A program made the position numbers and the translations under genes. Positions 26,782 to 35,832 of a DNA stretch of 64,000 bases are shown here, one piece after another; position 1 is the first letter of the stretch, and each line of letters begins with the position of its first letter. This DNA comes from Thalassolituus oleivorans MIL-1 (lineage in GTDB: Bacteria; Pseudomonadota; Gammaproteobacteria; Pseudomonadales; Oceanobacteraceae). Below the pieces are notes generated by a model. That model saw only the letters and a list, made by a program, of their open reading frames with translations, ran no database searches and was not told the DNA's origin. The DNA lies in the NCBI RefSeq assembly GCF_000355675.1, contig NC_020888.1, positions 62,001 through 126,000 of the forward strand. The letters run 5' to 3'.

Positions 26782-28341
26782 ATGAAAAAAATCAATCGTC
26801 GTAATTTTCTTAAAAGTTCGGCTGCTGCTGGGGTGGTCGCTAGCGCTGCAACGGCGTCGCCAATGGCGCAAGCTGGTTGGTTACGCAAAACAACTCGTTC
26901 AACGACTCGTGCTCTGATTATTGGATCTGGTTTCGGTGGTTCTGTAGCAACTTTACGTTTGGCTGAGGCTGGTGTTGAAACCATGCTCATCGAACGCGGT
27001 AAGCACTGGAAGTATGAAGGTGAAGACAGCTATCCGACCGTGGATGGCGACATAATGAAACTGAAGGTTGATGACCGAGTACTGTGGTCGGAGCCTAGCT
27101 CTTTGATCCCAGGTTCTGTCGGTATGATTCAGTACTACTTCGATAAATCCATCGCCGTTGGCTGTGGTGCCTGTCTCGGTGGCGGCTCGGTGGTGTATGG
27201 CGGTGTGTTATTGCAGCCAAAGCGTGAAATTTTTGAGCAGGCGTTGCCGTTTTTGTCGTACACCGATATGGATGAAATTTATTACCCGCGCGTACTTGCT
27301 CGTATTAGTGGTGGTCCGATTCCGGACGATGTTCTCAACCATCCGAACTACACGTCAAAACGTGAATTTATAAAAAGCGCTGAGGATGCTGGCTTAGAAG
27401 TTGTGCGCAGTCACGTAAGCTTTGATTGGGATGTGATTCGTGAAGAGCTAAATGGTACTCGTACGCCGTTTGCCTCCGTTGGTGAGTACGTATTTGGCTG
27501 TAACAGTGGCGCTAAAAATACCTTAGATCGAAACTACTTAGCCGATGCGGAAGCAACGGGTAATGTCACCATCAAAACCTTGCATAATGTGACTAATATC
27601 GTGCAGCAGCCGGGCAGTAACGGCTACGAGATTCATTGTGAAGTATTAAACGAAGAAGGCCGTATTACTGGCAAGCACATCATTGAGTGTGAGTATTTAT
27701 TCATGGGTGCTGGCTCGTTGAACACCACGCGGCTGTTGTTGAAAGCTCAAGCTTTGGGTGAAATTGCCGGCCTTAAGAATAACGATGGCATTGGCGCTGA
27801 ATGGGGTACGAATGGTGATGAACTTATGGGGCGTCGAAATATTGATACCTCTACGGCCCCTATCCAAGGTGGCCCGCCATCAATTGCTGCATTCGATTTG
27901 GAAAACCCATACAAGTCGACGGGCTTTATGCACTCTCCAACGTCCGCTGTGAAAGAGTTTACTCAGCTACAGATGGGTATGTGTGTGCCGGATAAAAACA
28001 GTCGCGTAACCTACAATAAGTACACGGATAAGGTGAGTTTGAACTGGGATCGCGATGCAAATGAAACGTCGCATCAGGCGATATTGCATAGCACAGAGAA
28101 AATGATCGCTACCGGTGGCGGCGAGCTGGTGGACATCAGTGCGTTTGGTACTTGGCATCCTCTTGGCGGCGCTGCGATGGGTTCTGCTTGTGATTACTCT
28201 GGCCGCGTGTACGGCGTTGAAAATCTATTCGTGATTGACGGCGCTTCAATCCCGGGTGCTGCCGGTGCTGCGAACCCAGCATTGACAGTTGCCGCCAATG
28301 CCGAGCGTATGATGGAGCAGATTATTCCTTTACTGGTGTAA
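26782..28341 (+). CDS. Tat-exported GMC oxidoreductase, cholesterol-oxidase-like
   Basis: 519 residues; ATG 26782 has AGGACG upstream. A twin-arginine signal (INRRNFLKSSAAAGV) predicts export of the folded flavoprotein. The FAD dinucleotide fold is IIGSGFGGSVATLRLAEAG near residue 50. The C-terminal active-site block is GTWHPLGGAAMGSA (His459), followed by GRVYGVENLFVIDGASIPG and NPALTVAANAER. This resembles the cholesterol-oxidase branch of GMC enzymes more than choline dehydrogenase. It likely oxidises a hydrophobic alcohol such as a sterol; the substrate is not proven. It lies in the engB-polA insert with the lipase-like gene, on the opposite strand, just downstream of the terminator-like array. 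Confidence 0.85.
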   Translation: MKKINRRNFLKSSAAAGVVASAATASPMAQAGWLRKTTRSTTRALIIGSGFGGSVATLRLAEAGVETMLIERGKHWKYEGEDSYPTVDGDIMKLKVDDRVLWSEPSSLIPGSVGMIQYYFDKSIAVGCGACLGGGSVVYGGVLLQPKREIFEQALPFLSYTDMDEIYYPRVLARISGGPIPDDVLNHPNYTSKREFIKSAEDAGLEVVRSHVSFDWDVIREELNGTRTPFASVGEYVFGCNSGAKNTLDRNYLADAEATGNVTIKTLHNVTNIVQQPGSNGYEIHCEVLNEEGRITGKHIIECEYLFMGAGSLNTTRLLLKAQALGEIAGLKNNDGIGAEWGTNGDELMGRRNIDTSTAPIQGGPPSIAAFDLENPYKSTGFMHSPTSAVKEFTQLQMGMCVPDKNSRVTYNKYTDKVSLNWDRDANETSHQAILHSTEKMIATGGGELVDISAFGTWHPLGGAAMGSACDYSGRVYGVENLFVIDGASIPGAAGAANPALTVAANAERMMEQIIPLLV

Positions 28342-28356
28342 TTCGCTCAATCTCAA

Positions 28357-28385
28357 GGGCGCATTGATTATTAATCAGTGCGCCT
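28357..28385. terminator. Possible shared terminator at convergent GMC/polA ends
   Basis: GGCGCA and TGCGCC arms enclose a second inverted repeat (TGATTA/TAATCA), giving a long hairpin that overlaps the last codons of polA. No strong T run, so moderate support. Confidence 0.4.
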
Positions 28386-31167
28386 GTTCCCAGTTATCGC
28401 CAATCCCTGCTTCTACTAATAACGGCACCTTTAATGCGGCGGCACACTGCATTTGTGTTTTCAGCTCGGTCGCTAGGGCTTCCGCTTGATCGGCGCGTAC
28501 TTCCAAAATCAATTCATCGTGCACTTGCAGCAGCATGCGCGCGTCAAAGCCACTGTCGGGCAGCCAATCGGCGACACGAATCATGGCGCGCTTGATGATG
28601 TCGGCGGCACTGCCTTGCATAGGGGCATTAATTGCAGTGCGTTCGGCATGTTGGCGTCGTGAAGCGTTACTGGCCTTGATGTCAGGTAAGTACAGGCGGC
28701 GGCCATAAATGGTTTCAACATAACCTTGGTCTTTGGCTTGCTCGCGGGTGTTGTCCATGTAGTCTTTTACCCCAGGATAGCGCTGGAAGTAGAGGTTCAC
28801 ATAGTCTTGAGCTTCACCACGGCCAATGCCTAACTGCTTAGCTAAACCGAAGGCAGACATGCCATAAATCAAACCAAAGTTAATGGCTTTGGCGCTGCGA
28901 CGCTGATTGTCGGTCACTTCTGCTTCATTGACGCCAAATACTTCGGCTGCTGTGGCGCGGTGAACGTCACGCTCTTCTGCAAAAGCGCTAAGGAGGCCTT
29001 CATCACCGGACAGATGCGCCATGATGCGCAGTTCGATTTGGCTGTAGTCGGCAGCCACCAGCTTGTAACCGGGTGCGGCGATAAAAGCTTGGCGGATGCG
29101 GCGACCTTCTTCTGAACGGATCGGAATGTTCTGCAAATTGGGATCGGTCGACGACAAACGACCGGTGGCAGCAATGGTCTGGTTGTACGATGTATGAATG
29201 CGGCCTGTTTTTGCATTCACCATCATCGGCAGTTTGTCGGTGTAAGTATTTTTTAATTTGGCTAAACCACGATGCTCGGTAATGACGCGCGGCAGTTCGT
29301 AGTCTTCGGCCAGTTCTGCCAGCACTTCTTCGGCGGTTGATGGTGCGCCTTTGGGCGTTTTCTTTAAGACCGGCAAGCCCTGCTCCTCAAACAAAATCAC
29401 GCCGAGTTGCTTGGGCGAACCAAGGTTGAAAACCTTACCGGCTAAATTGTGGGCTTCTTGTTCTAACTGTTGCAGGCGTTGCTCTATTTGCTGGCTTTGC
29501 TCGTGCAGCATATCGGCATCAATGATGGTGCCGATTTCTTCCATGGCGCACAGCACGGGCATGACGGGCATTTCGATGTCGGTGAATACCTTGGCAAGAC
29601 TAGGCTGCTGTTGCAGTTTTGCCCACAACACTTGGTGTAAGCGTAGAGTGATATCGGCATCTTCAGCGGCGTAGGGTCCTGCGACATCAATAGTGACTTC
29701 ATTGAAGCCAATCTGTTTGGCGCCTTTACCTGCGACTTCTTCATAGGTAATGGTTTTATGGCCAAGGTACTTGAGTGAGAGGCTGTCCATATCGTGCTTG
29801 GTGCCAACCGAATCCAACACATAGGACTCAAGTTGCGTATCAAACTCAACACCTTGCAATTGGATGCCATAGTTGGCGAGCACATGAGCGTCGTACTTTA
29901 TGTGTTGGCCGACTTTCTTTTGATTCTTATCTTCTAGTAACGGTTTTAACTGTGCCAATACTGCAGCGCGATCGAGTTGTTGTGGTGCGTCGTCGTAGTC
30001 ATGGGCGAGTGGCACATATGCCGCTTTGCCGATCTCAACGGCAAAAGAGACGCCGACAATTTCCGCTTCTTTATAGTTAAGCGAGGTGGTTTCGGTATCA
30101 AAGGCAAACAGTGAGCTGGCTTTTAGCTGGGCAATCCATGCATCTAAAGCGGCTTGCTCAAGGATGATTTCATATTGGCCTTCAAGCGCGTCTGGCATGA
30201 CATCGGTAATGACCTCTGCGGCTTCGGTTGGTTTGCCTTTGCTGGCACGGCTCGCCGTACTTTTTGCATTTGTTGTCGTGACATCAAGGTCTGGATCACT
30301 GCTGAGTTCGGCGATCCAAGCTTTGAATTCTAAATCACGATACAGGGCGAGCAGATCTTCTTTGTGTTCGTCGCTGTTTTTGAAATCCGGCAGCGCAAAT
30401 TCGAGTTCAACATCGCACTTAATGGTGGCCAGTTCCTTCGATAGAAAAGCTTGCTCTTTATGTTCTTCCAGCTTCGGCGCTAAGGTTTTCGCACCACGGA
30501 AATCAAGGGTCGCGACCTTATCGAGATTGGCGTAGATATCCTCTAAGCTGCCCAAACCCGCGACTAAGCCGACGGCGGTCTTTTCGCCGACTTTGGGTAC
30601 GCCGGGGATGTTATCGACTTTGTCGCCCATCAGCGCCAGATAGTCGATGATGTGTTCGGGCGGCACGCCGAACTTTGTTTTTACGCCTTCGATATCCATA
30701 AAGGTATCGGTCATGGTATTGATCAGGGCGACGTGCTCATTAACCAATTGCGCCATGTCTTTATCGCCGGTGGAGATCACGACATCTTGCTGATGTTGCA
30801 CCGCTTGGGAAGCCAGCGTACCAATCACGTCGTCGGCTTCAACGCCGTCGATAATCAACAAGGGCAAGCCCATGGCACGGATAATGTCGTGGATGGGCTG
30901 GATTTGTTCGCGCAGTTCTTCTGGCATTGGCGGGCGATGTGCTTTGTATTCGCTGTAAATATCGTTGCGGAAGGTTTTGCCTTTGGCATCGAATACCACG
31001 ATAACCTGTGACTCGGGATAATCCTTATTTAGGCGCTTGATCATACTGATCACGCCTTTAATGGCGTTGGTGTGTACACCTTTGGAGTTGGTTAGCAGGG
31101 GGATCGCGTGAAACGCACGAAATAAATACGACGATCCATCTACAAGAATCACGGGGTTTGATGACAT
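28375..31167 (-). CDS. polA: DNA polymerase I
   Basis: 930 residues with all three domains. The 5'-3' exonuclease opens with ILVDGSSYLFRAFHAIP. The 3'-5' proofreading exonuclease has FAFDTETTSLNYKEAEIVG with the metal-binding Asp and Glu. The polymerase has motif A DYSQIELRIMAHLSGDEG, motif B RRSAKAINFGLIYGMSAFGL and motif C QVHDELILEV. Length matches E. coli PolA. It repairs gaps and removes RNA primers. It is divergent from the DUF2782-thrB pair, as in Pseudomonas. Confidence 0.98.
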   Translation of the reverse strand: MSSNPVILVDGSSYLFRAFHAIPLLTNSKGVHTNAIKGVISMIKRLNKDYPESQVIVVFDAKGKTFRNDIYSEYKAHRPPMPEELREQIQPIHDIIRAMGLPLLIIDGVEADDVIGTLASQAVQHQQDVVISTGDKDMAQLVNEHVALINTMTDTFMDIEGVKTKFGVPPEHIIDYLALMGDKVDNIPGVPKVGEKTAVGLVAGLGSLEDIYANLDKVATLDFRGAKTLAPKLEEHKEQAFLSKELATIKCDVELEFALPDFKNSDEHKEDLLALYRDLEFKAWIAELSSDPDLDVTTTNAKSTASRASKGKPTEAAEVITDVMPDALEGQYEIILEQAALDAWIAQLKASSLFAFDTETTSLNYKEAEIVGVSFAVEIGKAAYVPLAHDYDDAPQQLDRAAVLAQLKPLLEDKNQKKVGQHIKYDAHVLANYGIQLQGVEFDTQLESYVLDSVGTKHDMDSLSLKYLGHKTITYEEVAGKGAKQIGFNEVTIDVAGPYAAEDADITLRLHQVLWAKLQQQPSLAKVFTDIEMPVMPVLCAMEEIGTIIDADMLHEQSQQIEQRLQQLEQEAHNLAGKVFNLGSPKQLGVILFEEQGLPVLKKTPKGAPSTAEEVLAELAEDYELPRVITEHRGLAKLKNTYTDKLPMMVNAKTGRIHTSYNQTIAATGRLSSTDPNLQNIPIRSEEGRRIRQAFIAAPGYKLVAADYSQIELRIMAHLSGDEGLLSAFAEERDVHRATAAEVFGVNEAEVTDNQRRSAKAINFGLIYGMSAFGLAKQLGIGRGEAQDYVNLYFQRYPGVKDYMDNTREQAKDQGYVETIYGRRLYLPDIKASNASRRQHAERTAINAPMQGSAADIIKRAMIRVADWLPDSGFDARMLLQVHDELILEVRADQAEALATELKTQMQCAAALKVPLLVEAGIGDNWEQAH

Positions 31168-31319
31168 GAGCAGGGGTCCTGAGCAAATCGAAAACTGACG
31201 CTGAAGTAGGGTTTGGGTACACTAACCGGACATTATTCCAATCTCAATGGTCAAAATCAGAATACGACCATTGCGAGATCAACCAAACTAGATCAACTAA
31301 AATAGAGGCGCAGTCTAAC

Positions 31320-31604
31320 ATGAAGACATCACAACTTCTGGCCGCATTAATTCTGGCTCCGGCGTTATTGTTAGGCAGCCTAGCGTACGCGGAAGAACCG
31401 GTAGGTGAGACGGTCACCATTCGCAATGATGGTGATAATACGTATTACGAATATCGAGTTAACGGACAACTTAGTGAGATTAAAGTCGTGCCTAAGGTTG
31501 GCCCTGCTTATTATCTTGTGCCATCGCAACAAGAAAGCGGTGATTTTGTGCGTAAAGACAATCCCGATATGCGCGTTCCTAAATGGGTTATTTTCCGCTG
31601 GTAA
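31320..31604 (+). CDS. DUF2782 small exported protein
   Basis: 94 residues: signal peptide (ALLLGSLAYA), then a compact domain with TVTIRNDGDNTYYEYRVNG, KVVPKVGPAYYLVP and the end VPKWVIFRW, which are characteristic of DUF2782. Function unknown. It lies six bases upstream of thrB and divergent from polA, the same place as its Pseudomonas counterpart. The 152-bp gap to polA should contain both promoters. Confidence 0.88.
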   Translation: MKTSQLLAALILAPALLLGSLAYAEEPVGETVTIRNDGDNTYYEYRVNGQLSEIKVVPKVGPAYYLVPSQQESGDFVRKDNPDMRVPKWVIFRW

Positions 31605-31610
31605 TTTTCT

Positions 31611-32564
31611 ATGGCCGTTTATACAAAGCTCGCAGACGATGTGGTCGCATCGTTTTTAACTCAGTATGCAATCGGCCCCTTAACCGCACTGCAGGGTATT
31701 AGTGACGGTATCGAAAACACCAATTATTTATTAAAGACTGTGAGTGACGAATTTGTACTGACCTTGTTCGAGCATCACAATGCAGACGAGGTTGCGAGTT
31801 TTGTGCGTCTTGCGCGCCATTTAGGGCAAGCGGGATTAGCGGTGCCCATGCCATTGGATGATATTCAGGGTGTTTGGTTACATGAACTCAGTGGTAAGCC
31901 GGCAATCTTGTGTCGACGTTTACCCGGTACGCACACCGACCAATTAACGTCAGAGCATTGCGCTGAAATTGGTCGAGGTTTAGCGCAACTGCATCTTGCT
32001 GCTCAAGATCTACCTCAGCGTCGTGTCGATGAACGCGGGTTTGATTGGTGGCTAGCGATTGCGCCAGAGTTAAAGGCTAACTTATCGCCCGCCGACCAAG
32101 CGCTTCTTGAGGCTGAGCTACAAGCTCAAAAAGATGGACGAACCTTGTGGTGTCAGCTTCCTCATGGCTGGATTCATGCGGATTTATTTCACGACAATGC
32201 TTTGTTTTTAATAAGCGAACAGGGCACCAAGTTAACAGCGATTTTAGACTTGTATAACGCCTGTGATGGTGCCTTGGCTTACGATTTAGCCATCGTTGCG
32301 AATGATTGGTGCCGCGAGAAAAATGGCATTTGGGATAAGGCTCGACTAACGTCATTATTGGTAAGTTATGAATCCGTGCGGCCCTTTACGACGGAAGAAA
32401 AAATGGCTTGGCCTTTATTGCTGCGCGGCGCGGCCTTGCGGTTTTGGTTGAGTCGTTTATTGGCGCAACGTCTGGCTACTCAGCAGGGGCGAACACTTCC
32501 AGCCGATAAAAATCCTGACGAGTATCGACGTAAATTACAGCAGCAACAACAACAACAACAGTAA
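31611..32564 (+). CDS. thrB: Homoserine kinase (APH-fold type)
   Basis: 317 residues. Aminoglycoside-phosphotransferase fold: GISDGIENTNYLLKT loop, LPHGWIHADLFHDNALFL catalytic Asp motif, and LTAILDLYNACDGALAYDLAI metal-binding segment. This matches the ThrB form used by Pseudomonas and relatives, which phosphorylates homoserine in threonine synthesis; the context after polA and DUF2782 agrees. The C-terminus ends in a run of eight glutamines encoded by a CAG/CAA repeat, beyond the folded domain. No clear ribosome site precedes ATG 31611, so it may be translationally coupled to the DUF2782 gene. Confidence 0.92.
   Translation: MAVYTKLADDVVASFLTQYAIGPLTALQGISDGIENTNYLLKTVSDEFVLTLFEHHNADEVASFVRLARHLGQAGLAVPMPLDDIQGVWLHELSGKPAILCRRLPGTHTDQLTSEHCAEIGRGLAQLHLAAQDLPQRRVDERGFDWWLAIAPELKANLSPADQALLEAELQAQKDGRTLWCQLPHGWIHADLFHDNALFLISEQGTKLTAILDLYNACDGALAYDLAIVANDWCREKNGIWDKARLTSLLVSYESVRPFTTEEKMAWPLLLRGAALRFWLSRLLAQRLATQQGRTLPADKNPDEYRRKLQQQQQQQQ
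32538..32561 (+). repeat. CAG/CAA codon repeat at end of thrB
   Basis: Eight consecutive Gln codons (CAG CAG, five CAA, CAG) immediately precede the TAA stop. Triplet slippage could lengthen or shorten the tail without changing frame. Confidence 0.95.
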
Positions 32565-32622
32565 TTGTCGTTATTTCTAGTACTCAAATTCTCAATATAT
32601 CGATCATATGGATCAATAATAG

Positions 32623-33741
32623 ATGAAACGCTTTGTATGTGATTGTGGCACCACGCAATCTTTATTTTTTGAAAGCAGTCGATGCCTTAGCTGTCAGCGT
32701 CTTAGCGGCTACTGTTATAAAGAAAACGCTATGCTGAGCTTTGATGAAACAAAAGAGTCGGGCGTATTTATGGCCCGGGGTAGCCGTTATCAGCAATGCA
32801 AAAACTACCGTCATCATCAGGTCTGTAATGGCATGATTCGGCTTGCCAATGAGGTTCAACCTAATGGCGAAGCCTTATGTTTTGCTTGTCACTTTAATAG
32901 CAATGTACCCGATTTAGATGTGCCAGAGCATTTGCCGCTTTGGCGTAAATTAGAAACGGCTAAACGCCGGTTATTATTTACTTTGCAGTCGTTAGGTTTA
33001 CCTATACGAGATCGAGAGCAAGAACCCGAAGCGGGTTTAAGTTTTAGTTTTATGGCAGATAAAACTGCGGGCGATCATTTTAATAGCCCTCTGGCAGATC
33101 AAGAGCCGGTATTTACGGGTCATGCTAACGGCAATATAACGATTAATTTAGCCGAAGCGGATGATGTTGCTCGTCATGCTGCACGAGTAGCAATGGGCGA
33201 AGGATATCGTACTTTGCTTGGGCATTTTCGTCATGAAATAGGGCATTATTATTGGGATGTATTAATTGCCCGCCACCCCGTGCTATTGGGTGAATATCGT
33301 AAAGTGTTTGGTGATGAACGAGAGTCGTACCAAGATGCGCTTGATCGTCATTATAAACGTAGTAATGACGATGATAGCTGGAAGGGCGAATTTATTAGTC
33401 GTTATGCCAGTATGCATCCCTGGGAAGACTGGGCTGAAACTTGGGCACATTATCTACATATGCTCGACACCCTAGAAACGGCACAAGCTTACGGTATTGT
33501 TACGGAAGTTGAGAATGCTGCAGTCATAGACACAAAAGAAATAACGCTACCGCAAGAAGAGCGGTATTACGGCAAAAATTCGTCGATTGAAGATATTGTT
33601 AGTAATTGGATCTATTTTTCTGTGGTTCTGAATGCGCTCAATCGCAGTATGGGCTTGCCAGATGCTTATCCGTTTGTGATCAGTGACGCGATACGTGCAA
33701 AGTTAGCCTTTGTGCATCGCACCATTCATAGCGTGGGATAA
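32623..33741 (+). CDS. Putative zinc-binding metallopeptidase with zinc ribbons
   Basis: 372 residues, cytosolic. The N-terminus has cysteine pairs forming zinc ribbons (FVCDCG, CLSCQR, CKNYRHHQVC, CFACH). The rest contains HEIGHYYWD (HExxH at residues 204-208) and downstream EDWAETWAHYLHMLDTLETA, consistent with a metallopeptidase active site with a third ligand. The layout matches the 'putative zinc-binding metallopeptidase' family, whose substrates are unknown. It follows thrB by 58 bp on the same strand. Confidence 0.87.
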   Translation: MKRFVCDCGTTQSLFFESSRCLSCQRLSGYCYKENAMLSFDETKESGVFMARGSRYQQCKNYRHHQVCNGMIRLANEVQPNGEALCFACHFNSNVPDLDVPEHLPLWRKLETAKRRLLFTLQSLGLPIRDREQEPEAGLSFSFMADKTAGDHFNSPLADQEPVFTGHANGNITINLAEADDVARHAARVAMGEGYRTLLGHFRHEIGHYYWDVLIARHPVLLGEYRKVFGDERESYQDALDRHYKRSNDDDSWKGEFISRYASMHPWEDWAETWAHYLHMLDTLETAQAYGIVTEVENAAVIDTKEITLPQEERYYGKNSSIEDIVSNWIYFSVVLNALNRSMGLPDAYPFVISDAIRAKLAFVHRTIHSVG

Positions 33742-33744
33742 CGA

Positions 33745-34221
33745 TTATTCTGTGTCGGCAACTTGGCGATATTTCGCCACGCCGGCTTCTATTTGTTCTT
33801 GGAACGATTCCACTGTAACGGTTGCTAATTGTTTAACTAACCATCGGCAATACATAGTTGTATCAGCGTTTTGAATTTTATCGAGTTTAACTCGGGTTTG
33901 CGCTTTCAGGCCTGCGTCTAGCACGGCGAGGGCTGTTTGCGACTCTTGGCGTCGTGGCTTGGCCGCTTCACGTGCGAGCATAGGAGCCATCGCTAAATCG
34001 ATTTTTTGCTCATAACGAGCGTATTCATCGCGCAGATTGTCGGAAATTTCAGGTGTGTTAGCTATGCAGTGATCAATAATTGGACGCGTCGAATCCTTTT
34101 GCGCTTGAGCAATAATTTCAAGGCTCGTTTTAGGAATACGATCTTCGGCCACAGCAAAGCCACTCAAGCTCATGGCGAGCATCAGAGTAGTGATGGTTTT
34201 GCTGTGTTTTGGCGCTTTCAT
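33745..34221 (-). CDS. Small exported helical protein, unknown
   Basis: 158 residues with a signal peptide (MLAMSLSGFAVA) and a mostly helical mature part containing two cysteines (DHCIAN and MYCRWL) that could form a disulfide. No family recognised. Convergent with the metallopeptidase gene with 3 bp between stops. Upstream lies a perfect 9-bp dyad (34268-34291). Probably periplasmic; role unknown. Confidence 0.65.
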   Translation of the reverse strand: MKAPKHSKTITTLMLAMSLSGFAVAEDRIPKTSLEIIAQAQKDSTRPIIDHCIANTPEISDNLRDEYARYEQKIDLAMAPMLAREAAKPRRQESQTALAVLDAGLKAQTRVKLDKIQNADTTMYCRWLVKQLATVTVESFQEQIEAGVAKYRQVADTE

Positions 34222-34267
34222 ATCTGCATCCTGCGATAAGACTTTGTATTAATGATTATTGGCCGGC

Positions 34268-34291
34268 CTAATTGTTTAGTCGAACAATTAG
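34268..34291. promoter_or_regulatory. Perfect 9-bp inverted repeat upstream of small exported gene
   Basis: CTAATTGTT-6 bp-AACAATTAG lies 47 bp before the start of the exported-protein gene. It has no adjacent T run, so an operator is as plausible as a hairpin. Confidence 0.4.
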
Positions 34292-34410
34292 AATAAGTTC
34301 TTAGATCATACAAACAAAATAAGATATGGGGAAATCACAGCGTAAACCTTACCCGCCAGAATGACAGGATTGGCCCGTAAGGACGCTCACCCGGTGGCGT
34401 GAAAGGTCTG

Positions 34411-34785
34411 TCATATATGTTCTTTAATACTCGTGCCTTTGTAGTGCCCTTCTAACACAAGTTCAAAACGACGGTCGTTTGGTGAGCGTCTGCCTGTTGA
34501 GCGTCGTTCTTGCGAGGTATTTAACTCTTTGTGTGGTTCGATGGTGCTGACCATAGGCGCATCGTCGCCTTCATTCGGCTGTCCTGCTGGTACGTCTTTT
34601 TCCGGTTGATCGAGCAGGAACTGATAAGCACGGCAGATATCTTGAAATAGTAGATGAGCGCTTTCACTGTGTATTTCGTTGCGATCAGGGTGATAGGCCA
34701 TAGCCAAGCGTTTGAATGCCTTTTTGATGGCTTCTTTATCGGCTCCTTCCGGCAAACCGAGAATCGTATAGTAACGTTTCAGCAT
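34411..34785 (-). CDS. J-domain protein
   Basis: 124 residues from ATG 34785 (AGGTGA upstream; a GTG two codons earlier is possible). Residues 4-66 are a DnaJ domain with YYTILGLPEGADKEAIKKAF and the HPD tripeptide in AMAYHPDRNE, needed to stimulate DnaK ATPase. The C-terminus has an Arg-rich segment (RRSTGRRSPNDRR) and a short conserved-looking end, with no zinc-finger or substrate domain. It is a type III J-protein that targets DnaK to an unknown client. Confidence 0.85.
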   Translation of the reverse strand: MLKRYYTILGLPEGADKEAIKKAFKRLAMAYHPDRNEIHSESAHLLFQDICRAYQFLLDQPEKDVPAGQPNEGDDAPMVSTIEPHKELNTSQERRSTGRRSPNDRRFELVLEGHYKGTSIKEHI

Positions 34786-34974
34786 AATCACCTGACTCAG
34801 TTGTGAAGGGTGGAATTCTGACCGCTTTAGTAAGAGGTTAGGCTTTTATTGTGACTTAAGCTGTGAGGAAGTTCGCTATTTAAGCGTCGCAAATTGCCTA
34901 TTGGAAGGTAGTGAAAGGCTGTTCAGTCATAAATGGTCGGTGATATTGGTTACACGAAGATACACTTTGGCGAC

Positions 34975-35832
34975 TTATGTATCTTTGTGTAAGTCGAGTT
35001 CGTGGAGCTGATGGGTCAGGTCTGCATCACTACTAAGATCCTGAGCACGATACCAAAGTACGGTCAGATAAGTTATCTGCCGCTTGGCAAATGACCATTC
35101 AGCTTGCGAGAACGGTGAGTCGGCTATTAGCGCATTTTCTTCATCTGTTGATAAGTGGGCATCTTGAAGTAGTGTTGCTAAATCCCACAACGGATGACCG
35201 AGACATGCGTATTCCCAATCGAGTAACACTAACTTGTCGTCAGGTGTGTGTATCCAATTTGGCTTTGTCGGGTCCATGTGGATTAAACAAAGTTCTTCGG
35301 ATGGCATGCCCGCAAGCGCTTTTTGCAGTTTGGATTTTAATGTGAGTAACTCATGATTACTGGTATTGATTATTTGCCAGTAGCGTATTGCTTTAGCGGT
35401 AATATCTAAGGTCTTTAGATGTGAATCGACAGGCAGCTGATGTAATCGCTTTAAGTACTGCGCTAAACGGACAACCATTGCAGGTTTTAGATCAGCCTCG
35501 TTCAATGGTGTGCCTTCTACATAAGGCCTCAGCCAATAGTTCGTAGATTCGGGGTTGGAGCGAAAGACCACAGGTGGCGTTAAGCCGGCGGCGGCAACAA
35601 GTTTATGGATGCAGTATTCTTGTTCGCGATCAATGTCTAACGCTCGCGAGTTTTTTCCTTCTATACGCAAAACATAATCGCCTTCAGCAAGGCGTAAGCG
35701 GTAACAGTGGTTGGTCAGTCCTCCGATGATAGGAGCAACCTGTGCCAACGACGGTCGATAGCGACAAAATGCCCAGTCTTGCCAGTCATTTAAAATCGTT
35801 TGTAGTGCCTCGTCGCCGGTGTTTCGGATCAT
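34975..35832 (-). CDS. APH/choline-kinase-like phosphotransferase, probable thiamine kinase
   Basis: 285 residues with the phosphotransferase fold: GGLTNHCYRLRLAEGDYVLRI (nucleotide loop), LCLIHMDPTKPNWI (catalytic Asp; the usual HxDxxxxN reads HMDPTKPN) and LVLLDWEYACLGHPLWDLA (metal Asp). The start codon overlaps the stop of the PnuC-family gene by one base. The operon begins with a TPP riboswitch and a TonB receptor, so the likely substrate is imported thiamine, trapped as thiamine phosphate. This resembles the choline-kinase/ThiK group. Substrate inferred from context, not from residues. Confidence 0.8.
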   Translation of the reverse strand: MIRNTGDEALQTILNDWQDWAFCRYRPSLAQVAPIIGGLTNHCYRLRLAEGDYVLRIEGKNSRALDIDREQEYCIHKLVAAAGLTPPVVFRSNPESTNYWLRPYVEGTPLNEADLKPAMVVRLAQYLKRLHQLPVDSHLKTLDITAKAIRYWQIINTSNHELLTLKSKLQKALAGMPSEELCLIHMDPTKPNWIHTPDDKLVLLDWEYACLGHPLWDLATLLQDAHLSTDEENALIADSPFSQAEWSFAKRQITYLTVLWYRAQDLSSDADLTHQLHELDLHKDT

